The notes under the pieces were generated by a model, which made no database searches, was not told where the DNA came from, and saw only the letters and a program-made list of their open reading frames with translations. The position numbers were made by a program, and so were the translations under genes. Shown here piece by piece: positions 54,321 to 62,140 of a DNA stretch of 64,000 nucleotides; positions within the stretch are counted from its first letter, which is position 1, and each line of letters opens with the position of its first letter. Where the stretch lies: NCBI GenBank assembly GCA_016927595.1, contig JAFGMI010000013.1, forward strand, positions 116,967 through 180,966. Reading direction: 5' to 3'. This stretch comes from Melioribacteraceae bacterium. GTDB lineage: Bacteria; Bacteroidota; Ignavibacteria; Ignavibacteriales; Melioribacteraceae.

Positions 54321-55727
54321 GTGCCGAATATTGCTGAAAAACTTTCACTGAAAGAGAAAATCGGTTATGCAGTAGGTGATACAGCTTCGAATCTGTATTT
54401 CCAGATTGTAATGAGTTTTATCCCCATTTTCTATACGGATGTTTTTGGTCTGCCTGCAGCTGCTATGAGCGTGATGTTCCTCGTTACCCGTCTGTGGGAT
54501 GCAGTTAATGACCCGATTATGGGAATGATTGCTGACAGAACAAATACACGCTGGGGTAAATACAGACCTTATTTATTATGGGTTTCCCTGCCTTTTGTTA
54601 TTGTAAGTGTGCTTACATTCATAACACCGGAATTCCAGGAAACCGGAAAAATTATATATGCTTATTTAACATACACTCTTATGATGATGTTCTATACGGC
54701 TGTTAATGTGCCTTATTCAGCACTGATGGGGGTAATGACCGCAAGCAACGTAGAACGAACAAAATTATCTTCATTCCGTTTCGTTGCTGCATTTGCAGGG
54801 CAGCTTACGGTACAAAGTACAATCCTTTATATGGTGAAATATTTTGGTAAAGGTGACGATGCTACAGGTTGGCAGTGGGCTGTTGCAGCTCTCGGCGGTT
54901 TAGCATTTGCTCTGTTTTTAGTCGTTTTCTTCACGACTAAAGAAAGAGTTTACCCGCCTAAAGAGCAGAAAGCAGACTTCAAGCAGGACCTTAAAGACCT
55001 TTTCTTAAACAAAGCATGGATTATTATCGGGCTGGCAACCGTTTTCCAACTGATTTTTATTGTAATGCGTAGCAGCTCCGTAACATATTATGTTAAATAT
55101 TACATCGGTGAACAAAACATCAGCTTGTTCGGCTCTGAACATCAATTATCAATAGAGTTTTTAACTACAGTATTTTTTACTTCAGGTTCCGTAGCAGGAA
55201 TTATTGGAGCTATGCTTACAAATCGTTTCGTTAAGAATATAGATAAAAGGATAATATACGGTGGATTCCTTGTAACAAGTTCTTTAATGGGTGCCGCATA
55301 CTACATTATGCCGGTTGAAAATCTGTTCCTGATCTATTCGGTAAACATAGTGCTCACATTTTTCTTCGGTATTGTTTCGGTTTTACAGTGGGCTATGTAC
55401 ACAGATACAGCCGATTTTGGCGAATGGAAATTCGGCAGACGTGCTACAGGTTTAATAATGGCAGCTTCTCTGTTTACACTGAAATTAGGGCTTACGCTCG
55501 GCGGCGCACTGGTTGGATGGGTATTGGCTACTTTTAGTTTCCAACCGAATGTCGACCAGACACCGGATGCGATGGAAGGCATTTTGTTAATGATCAGTAT
55601 ATTCCCCGCAATATTCGGGGTCATCGGAGGAGCTTTAATGTACTGGTATCCGCTTACGAACAAAAAATTGCTGGAAATTGAAGCAGAGTTAACTGCAAGA
55701 AGAGTTAAAAGCTCTGAAGCAACTTGA
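54321..55727 (+). CDS. GPH-family sugar:cation symporter
   Basis: This 468-residue MelB-like transporter has about 12 helices. KIGYAVGDTASNLYFQIVMSFIPIFYTDVFG opens it, and the family loop DPIMGMIADRTNTRWGKYRPYLLW and the late motif AMYTDTADFGEWKFGRRATGLI are clear. It likely imports xylo-oligosaccharides released by GH10 and delivers them to GH3 and XylA. The GTG start at 54321 is set by GAGG upstream. It is distinct from the GPH transporter of the glucan locus and is preceded by a 238-base gap, possibly with its own promoter. Confidence 0.9.
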   Translation: MPNIAEKLSLKEKIGYAVGDTASNLYFQIVMSFIPIFYTDVFGLPAAAMSVMFLVTRLWDAVNDPIMGMIADRTNTRWGKYRPYLLWVSLPFVIVSVLTFITPEFQETGKIIYAYLTYTLMMMFYTAVNVPYSALMGVMTASNVERTKLSSFRFVAAFAGQLTVQSTILYMVKYFGKGDDATGWQWAVAALGGLAFALFLVVFFTTKERVYPPKEQKADFKQDLKDLFLNKAWIIIGLATVFQLIFIVMRSSSVTYYVKYYIGEQNISLFGSEHQLSIEFLTTVFFTSGSVAGIIGAMLTNRFVKNIDKRIIYGGFLVTSSLMGAAYYIMPVENLFLIYSVNIVLTFFFGIVSVLQWAMYTDTADFGEWKFGRRATGLIMAASLFTLKLGLTLGGALVGWVLATFSFQPNVDQTPDAMEGILLMISIFPAIFGVIGGALMYWYPLTNKKLLEIEAELTARRVKSSEAT

Positions 55728-55840
55728 TCCTAATTAATATTTTGGGTTAGAACGTAATAAATTAAAATTGTTCTTTTCTTAGTAACACCGCTTTATACGT
55801 AACTGAAATAAAAATATTTTAGTTCAAACTTAGAGGAAGG

Positions 55841-56983
55841 ATGAGAAAGTTCTTAAACTTGTCAGTTTTGATAGTCTTATCAGTAGTATTAGTTTTTTTG
55901 CTTTACGGATTTAATATGATATTAACTCAGACTGACAACGATTCATCGCTGAAAGAAGTATTTGAGGGTCATTTTTTAATCGGCTGCTCAATTAATCAAC
56001 ACCAGTTCATGCAGGACAACAATTTTGGTCTCGGACTGGTTAAAAAACATTACAATACCATTACTCCCGAAAACTCACTCAAATGGGAACGCGTACACCC
56101 CGAACCGAATGAATACAACTTTGACTTTCCGGATAAACTGATTGAGTTCGGTCGGAAAAATAACATTGCTATAATCGGGCATACTCTTGTCTGGCATAGT
56201 CAGACTCCTGCCTGGGTCTTTAAAGATGAAGATGGCAATCCTGCAGATAGAGAAACTCTTCTTAACAGAATGCGTGATCATATCTATACGGTTGTAGGCA
56301 GATATAAAGGAAAGATAAAGGGCTGGGATGTTGTTAATGAAGCTCTTAATGAGGATGGTTCACTGAGACAAAGTAAGTGGTTTGAGATTATCGGTGAAGA
56401 TTATATAACAAAAGCATTTCAATACGCACATGAAGCTGATCCTGATGCGGAATTATATTATAATGATTATTCGCTTGCCAATAAACCCAAACGTGACGGC
56501 GCCGTAGAGCTTGTAAAAAATCTTCAGTCTCAGGGCATTAAAGTTGCCGGTATAGGAATGCAGGGTCATTATAAAATGGACTGGCCTTCACCGGAGCAGA
56601 TAGATTCTTCCATTAAAGCATTCGCTGCGCTTGGTGTAAATGTAATGATTACAGAACTGGATATGGATGTGTTGCCTTATAAAAATTTGACTGCGGACGT
56701 AGGCTTCAGAATGAAATCTGATGAGAAAAATAATCCGTATAAAGATGGTTTGCCGGAATCAGTACAGGAAGAACTTGCTGAGAGATATGCAGATCTGTTC
56801 AGAGTTTTTACTGACAATAGTAAGTCAGTCAGCCGCGTGACCTTCTGGGGGATTACTGACCGTGATTCGTGGTTGAACAATTGGCCGGTGAGAGGCAGAA
56901 GCAATTATCCGCTGCTGTTCGACAGAAACGGCGGACCTAAACCGGCGTTTAAGGCGGTTATGAATACAGTGCTGTTAAAGTAG
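55841..56983 (+). CDS. GH10 endo-1,4-beta-xylanase
   Basis: This 380-residue protein has an N-terminal membrane stretch (LSVLIVLSVVLVFLLYGF) acting as uncleaved anchor or signal peptide, with no lipobox. It has a single GH10 barrel: HTLVWHSQTPAWVF, acid/base in GWDVVNEALNEDG (E167) and nucleophile in MITELDMDVLP (E272), then RVTFWGITDRDSWLN near the end. It cuts the xylan backbone. No carbohydrate-binding module is attached. GAGGAAGG precedes the ATG. It completes the xylan module with XylA, GH3 and GPH. Confidence 0.94.
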   Translation: MRKFLNLSVLIVLSVVLVFLLYGFNMILTQTDNDSSLKEVFEGHFLIGCSINQHQFMQDNNFGLGLVKKHYNTITPENSLKWERVHPEPNEYNFDFPDKLIEFGRKNNIAIIGHTLVWHSQTPAWVFKDEDGNPADRETLLNRMRDHIYTVVGRYKGKIKGWDVVNEALNEDGSLRQSKWFEIIGEDYITKAFQYAHEADPDAELYYNDYSLANKPKRDGAVELVKNLQSQGIKVAGIGMQGHYKMDWPSPEQIDSSIKAFAALGVNVMITELDMDVLPYKNLTADVGFRMKSDEKNNPYKDGLPESVQEELAERYADLFRVFTDNSKSVSRVTFWGITDRDSWLNNWPVRGRSNYPLLFDRNGGPKPAFKAVMNTVLLK

Positions 56984-57064
56984 CTGTTCTATATTAAATG
57001 AAGTAATTAGTTCTTTGTAAAATATCATAAGTTTTGAATAAATGAGAATTAGGAGGAGGACTTC

Positions 57065-60000
57065 ATGTTCTTTAATTATTTATTTAGAAAACTAACTCTG
57101 GTAAATATTTTGCTGCTGATCCTGTTAAGTCATAGTCTATTCGCACAGTCGGGTGGACTTAAAGGAACAGTATATGACAAAACTACAGGTGAATCTCTGC
57201 CCTTCGCCAATATTGTAATACAAGGCGTCGGCATGGGTACTGCCTGCGATCTTGATGGAAATTATGTTCTCCGCAATATTCCATCCGGTATGCAAACAGT
57301 AATTGTTTCATATGTTGGTTATACTCCGCTTACCCTTGAAATAGATATCCCCGAAGGCAGAACACTTGCTCAGGATTTCGAACTTGCATTAACCACGGTA
57401 GAAGGCGAGGAAGTGATTGTAACAGCACAGGCACAGGGGCAGCTTGAAGCTATAAACCAGCAGATTAATTCCGATAACATTGCGAATATAGTTTCTGAAA
57501 AGAAAATACAGGAACTGCCGGATTTTAATGCAGCATCTGCTCTGAGCCGTCTTCCTGGTGTTTCAACAACTCAAAGTTCGGGCGAGGATAACAAGGTAGT
57601 TATTCGTGGACTCTCACCTAAATATAATCAGATAGAAGTTGAAGGCGTTCAGCTTTCTGCTACAGGCAGCGCAAATATTGGTCTTACTTCGGACGTTTAC
57701 GTATCCACACCCGGTGTGAATAATGACCGTAGTGTTGATCTCACGATGGTATCACCTTATATGATAAGAATGATTGCAGTATATAAATCACTTACTCCCG
57801 ACATGAATGCTAATTCTATCGGCGGTACTGTAAATATGGAACTGAGGGAAGCACCAGAGGATTTACATTATGAACTTATGTGGCAGCAGGGATATACCGC
57901 AAAGAGCGGTACTCTCGGCAATTACCGCGCTGTTGCTTCGGGAAGCAGTCGTTTCTTTAATAATCGATTGGGAATTTATGCGCTTCTGAATGCTGAATCA
58001 TATGACAGAAATTCGGATAACATGGATGCTTCCTACGGCATTGCTGGCGAGGAAGTTGAGATAGATCCGGAAACCGGTTATCGTCCTGTAAAAGTTAATA
58101 CAGTATCATTTAACAGGCATCTGGAAACAAGAGAACGTTTTGGCGGAAACCTGATTCTGGATTATGATCTTCCTAACGGATCAATCAAGTTTGTAAATAT
58201 GCTTGCCAGAATAAATTCGGATTATACCGATCACAGGCAGACGATCAATTATGATGCCGGAAGAATGGAATGGCAGCTGCGCAAAGGCGAAAATGTTATT
58301 GACCAGAGAATGCATTCACTTAAATTAGATTATGATTTCAATCTTATCAAAACTGATCTTTCAGCAAGTTATACTTCTTCAAGCAATGTTCTTGATAATT
58401 CGCCGGTAATTAATTTTAATCAGGTCGATGCTCTGCAGGCGGGCGTGCCACGTGATAACCTTGTTCCCGAAGACCTCACATATCTTCTCACTGAATTTAA
58501 AGGCGATAGTAATGTGGTACTCAGGAGCGCAAATCTTTTCAGCACCGACTACCAGGAAGAGAGATATTCATTCAAAGCAGATTTTGAACTGCCGTTCAAT
58601 TTTGGCGGCGGTGTGAATGGATTCTTTAAATTCGGCGGGCAAATGAATAACCAGTCTAATTCTACCGATCAGGAAACACCCTATCTTGGATTTAACGGAA
58701 GCGCTACAGGCGAGGGAGAAGATATCCAATCCAAACTGATGAGAGCAGTTAAAGAAAAATTCGGAATATCGGTTAACGAAAGAGGGGACCTGATAGGGAG
58801 TACATTCCTTAATTCCGATGAAGAACTATTTGATGAATTCCTGGATGACAAATACGGCGACATATATTTTACATCCAACCCGGGTCTTTTAGTAGATATT
58901 CTGGATTATATTATAGGTAATCCGGAATTCGATGCATCGAATGAGCAGATTAGCAGCGGTTCACAGGGAGGATGGTACGATGGACTTTACCAGCAGCTTA
59001 CAAACGACTATGAGTATGAAGAAGATTATTATGCAGCTTATGCCATGTCCAAGATCAATTGGCTCAAATTTACACTTATCGGCGGAGTACGCTACGAAAA
59101 AGTTGAGTCGGAGTACTTTGCGTATAACGCAAGAGATATGAGAAATGCACAGCAGCAGAAAATGTACGATACCACATCGATCGCAGGAAATGAATTCGTA
59201 CTTCCGATGGCACAATTAAAATATTCACCTTTCGATTGGCTTGATATTCGTTACGCATACACTCAATCACTCTCCAGACCTGATTACCATTCAATAAGTC
59301 CGAAGTTCACTATTACACAGGGCAATGTTGTTTACACTGGTAATCCAGAATTGGAACCTGCTAAAGCCTTCAACCATGATTTGAATTTTACATTCCATGC
59401 CAACAAGTTAGGGCTCTTTACAATCGGCGGTTTCTATAAAACGATAGAAAACTTTGTTTATACCGCTTCTTATCAGCTGGATGCCGCAGATAGTGCGGGA
59501 ATTGATAATATAAGTCGTTACACTATTGTGCGTGACGGACAAAATGTTGTTATTCCACAATCGAACGCTACGATAGTAAGACCTTTCAATAATCCTTTTG
59601 ATGCTACAGTAAAAGGCATTGAATTGGATTTCCAGCATAGTTTCTGGTATCTGCCGGAACCATTCAATAATATGGTTTTCGGTATAAACTATGCACGTAT
59701 TTCATCCGAAACCAAGTATCCATTTTATGACGTGAAAATCAGGATTGAGGGGCGTAAAAGAATTCCTGTCCTTGTTGATAGTTCAGCTACAGGAAGACTG
59801 ATCGATCAGCCGAATCATGTTCTTAATACATACATTGGTTATGATTACAAAGGATTTTCAACAAGATTATCACTGTTGTTCCAGGATAATTCTGCCAGAG
59901 GTAACGGCGGAAGGTATCCTGAAAATGACTCTTATACCACTGATTATCTGAGAGTTGATTTTTCTGCACGTCAGAAACTTCCCTGGTATGATATTGAATT

Positions 60001-60124
60001 GTTCCTCGATGTAAGTAACCTTAATAATGCAAATACCAGCTGGATACAAAAATCAACCGAAGGTTTCAGAGGTGTTCAAAATTATGGTTTAACTGCAAAT
60101 CTTGGAGTGAGACTCAGGCATTAA
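57065..60124 (+). CDS. TonB-dependent receptor with N-terminal carboxypeptidase-regulatory-like domain
   Basis: This 1019-residue outer-membrane receptor has a signal peptide (cleavage near SLFAQ, residue 28). A CarboxypepD_reg-like sandwich follows (about 31-115, GLKGTVYDKTTGESLPFANIVI), then a plug domain (about 140-265, ELPDFNAASALSRLPGVSTTQSSGEDNKVVIRGLSP) and a 22-strand-type barrel ending in NYGLTANLGVRLRH. The plug wording resembles the TonB-Xanth-Caul group. No SusD-like partner gene is next to it, so it is not a classical SusC. Placed 81 bases after the xylanase, it probably takes up plant-glycan fragments using TonB energy. Confidence 0.9.
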   Translation: MFFNYLFRKLTLVNILLLILLSHSLFAQSGGLKGTVYDKTTGESLPFANIVIQGVGMGTACDLDGNYVLRNIPSGMQTVIVSYVGYTPLTLEIDIPEGRTLAQDFELALTTVEGEEVIVTAQAQGQLEAINQQINSDNIANIVSEKKIQELPDFNAASALSRLPGVSTTQSSGEDNKVVIRGLSPKYNQIEVEGVQLSATGSANIGLTSDVYVSTPGVNNDRSVDLTMVSPYMIRMIAVYKSLTPDMNANSIGGTVNMELREAPEDLHYELMWQQGYTAKSGTLGNYRAVASGSSRFFNNRLGIYALLNAESYDRNSDNMDASYGIAGEEVEIDPETGYRPVKVNTVSFNRHLETRERFGGNLILDYDLPNGSIKFVNMLARINSDYTDHRQTINYDAGRMEWQLRKGENVIDQRMHSLKLDYDFNLIKTDLSASYTSSSNVLDNSPVINFNQVDALQAGVPRDNLVPEDLTYLLTEFKGDSNVVLRSANLFSTDYQEERYSFKADFELPFNFGGGVNGFFKFGGQMNNQSNSTDQETPYLGFNGSATGEGEDIQSKLMRAVKEKFGISVNERGDLIGSTFLNSDEELFDEFLDDKYGDIYFTSNPGLLVDILDYIIGNPEFDASNEQISSGSQGGWYDGLYQQLTNDYEYEEDYYAAYAMSKINWLKFTLIGGVRYEKVESEYFAYNARDMRNAQQQKMYDTTSIAGNEFVLPMAQLKYSPFDWLDIRYAYTQSLSRPDYHSISPKFTITQGNVVYTGNPELEPAKAFNHDLNFTFHANKLGLFTIGGFYKTIENFVYTASYQLDAADSAGIDNISRYTIVRDGQNVVIPQSNATIVRPFNNPFDATVKGIELDFQHSFWYLPEPFNNMVFGINYARISSETKYPFYDVKIRIEGRKRIPVLVDSSATGRLIDQPNHVLNTYIGYDYKGFSTRLSLLFQDNSARGNGGRYPENDSYTTDYLRVDFSARQKLPWYDIELFLDVSNLNNANTSWIQKSTEGFRGVQNYGLTANLGVRLRH

Positions 60125-60168
60125 TCATTGAAAAATATTTTACCCAAAAATAAATAGAGGAGTATACT

Positions 60169-61980
60169 ATGAAGCAATTTATAATATTTATTCTAACTCT
60201 TATCTTGTTTAGCAGTACCTTATATGGTCAAAAGGATACTGTTTACGTCCCGGGATATTATGAATCCAATTTATTGTACGGTACTCTGAACGATGCTATT
60301 GAGGCAGCAGTTGCCGCAGGTACGATTAATAATACTGTTTTTAAGCTCACACCTTACGAGCAATACGTTCTCAGCAGAAGCATTTACATGGACCATGGGC
60401 AAAACCTCGAAATAGTTGCCCCTAAAGCGGGTAATGATCAGGAATCAGCTCCTCCGCAAATTGTATGGACAGAAGAAGGTATAGACAGAGTATATATTAT
60501 CCAGAGCTATGGCGATGTAATTATGAAAAATGTCTGGGTAAGACATGCCGATGTTCTGGGTAATTCACTCGCCTGCAGTATTGTATTCGAAAATCAGGAT
60601 GCGGCAAATGATCCTGAAATCGGTAATTTCGACGGCTGCCTGTTCGATTACTGCGGAGACGGTGCCGAAGCGGGTGGCGCTATTACTATAAAAGCCGATC
60701 ATTTTGAAGGTGAATTCCAGAATTGTTATTTCAGAAATCTTTCCGATATTCATTTTCAGTATTACGGCCGTGCAATTTCTTTCCCTTACCAGAGCTCAGG
60801 CTGGCATTACGATAAGCTGCTTTTTGAAAACTGTAGTTTCTCTAATATAAGCAGAATTATCATGCAGGAAGGCAATGAGTTCGGAAGCAATATTCATATA
60901 AACCATTGTACAGTAGTAAACGCAATCGAGTGGATATGGCAGTCTGCGGGCTGGCTGGAAACTGCATCGATCACCAATTCAGTTTTTATTAATCCATACA
61001 TGATGGGTTACAGAGCCCTTGATGTTTGTGATATGGGTCCCACCGGCACACAGGATTATGACGACTTTTTGGACGGCAACTGCGATTCTCCCGGTGGAGG
61101 TCTGATCAACGGAATTACTCCTGTCGATTCATTCGGTTTTGAGGTCGATTTTACAGATTTCGACAGAAAACTATTTATCGGTAATAATGCATACCTATAT
61201 AAAGACTGGATGCTGGATTGGTATGCAAACTGCCCATGGGCAAAAGATAAAATCAGGAACAGACTATCTGATGAGATTCGTCATCCATCGCCGATGCTGG
61301 GACAGAATGAGATCGATTTTATAGATTCTGTTGACGAAAACGGCAATAAGGTATTTCCGAATTTGAATGTCGATTGGGAAACTATCTACACCGATGATCC
61401 GGGATTTATGGTTGAACCGACCAATTTGGATACTTTGAAATTGTTTATCGAAGCTAAGTGGAATAACAACGCCGACTTTGAATGGTCATATCAGCCGAAT
61501 GCCGGTTTGAACCAGGTCTGGCCACTACCTGAAAATATGGCGTATACAAACACAGCATACCAGACCGCAGCTATGGGCGGTTTCCCGCTTGGTGATTTAA
61601 ATTGGTTCCCGGATCAGAAAGCAGCCTGGGAAGCACAAAGAGACGCTGAATGGGAGACAATTTATGGTCTTCTTAACAGAACTACCGGTGTCGAAAAGAT
61701 ATCGGGTCTTGTACCGTCTGATTATGTACTTGAGCAGAACTATCCCAACCCGTTCAACCCGGCTACAAAAATTGATTACTCGATACCTGAAGCCGGAAAT
61801 GTTTCACTTAAAGTATATAACACGCTCGGGCAGGAAATAGCAACCATTTTCACGGGTTATCAGCAGGCAGGCAAGTATGCAGCTACATTCAATGCCTCCG
61901 GTCTTGCCAGTGGCGTTTACATCTACAGGCTCGAAGTCGGTGATATTTCAATATCCAAAAACTTCGTGTTGATGAAATAA
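60169..61980 (+). CDS. Secreted parallel beta-helix protein with type IX secretion sorting domain
   Basis: This 603-residue protein has a signal peptide (cleavage near TLYGQ, residue 21) and a right-handed parallel beta-helix region (about 90-290) with repeated short strands such as VIMKNVWVRHADV, FDGCLFDYCGDGAEAGG, LLFENCSFSNISRII and SNIHINHCTVVN. This is the fold of polysaccharide lyases and related enzymes, but no catalytic signature was identified. The last 80 residues (LEQNYPNPFNPATKIDYSIP ... SGVYIYRLEVGD) form the type IX sorting tail that sends the protein through the outer membrane. GGAG precedes the ATG. Possibly a surface glycan-binding or lyase-like protein. Confidence 0.82.
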   Translation: MKQFIIFILTLILFSSTLYGQKDTVYVPGYYESNLLYGTLNDAIEAAVAAGTINNTVFKLTPYEQYVLSRSIYMDHGQNLEIVAPKAGNDQESAPPQIVWTEEGIDRVYIIQSYGDVIMKNVWVRHADVLGNSLACSIVFENQDAANDPEIGNFDGCLFDYCGDGAEAGGAITIKADHFEGEFQNCYFRNLSDIHFQYYGRAISFPYQSSGWHYDKLLFENCSFSNISRIIMQEGNEFGSNIHINHCTVVNAIEWIWQSAGWLETASITNSVFINPYMMGYRALDVCDMGPTGTQDYDDFLDGNCDSPGGGLINGITPVDSFGFEVDFTDFDRKLFIGNNAYLYKDWMLDWYANCPWAKDKIRNRLSDEIRHPSPMLGQNEIDFIDSVDENGNKVFPNLNVDWETIYTDDPGFMVEPTNLDTLKLFIEAKWNNNADFEWSYQPNAGLNQVWPLPENMAYTNTAYQTAAMGGFPLGDLNWFPDQKAAWEAQRDAEWETIYGLLNRTTGVEKISGLVPSDYVLEQNYPNPFNPATKIDYSIPEAGNVSLKVYNTLGQEIATIFTGYQQAGKYAATFNASGLASGVYIYRLEVGDISISKNFVLMK

Positions 61981-61997
61981 AGTTCTTTGTTTTTCTC

Positions 61998-62026
61998 ATG
62001 TCCCGGCTCATTTGGAGTCGGGACAT
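61998..62026 (+). terminator. Strong hairpin after the beta-helix gene
   Basis: ATGTCCCGGCTC (61998-62009) pairs with GAGTCGGGACAT (62015-62026) through 12 pairs (one G-T), loop ATTTG. No T-run follows, so it is a hairpin of terminator strength without the classical tail. Confidence 0.5.
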
Positions 62027-62045
62027 AAAACTATACCTTTAAAAT

Positions 62046-62053
62046 TAGTTTTG
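62046..62053 (+). promoter_or_regulatory. Possible -7 box for the CBM4/9-containing protein gene
   Basis: TAGTTTTG fits TAnnTTTG, about 90 bases before the ATG at 62141, but no TTG is found at the expected -33 position. Tentative. Confidence 0.25.
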
Positions 62054-62140
62054 CAGTATGAATAAAGTATTAAAATGCAGCAATGAATTTAGTCTTTTAA
62101 CGATTTACTTAAATCAACCCAAACTAAAGGAGGAGGATTA

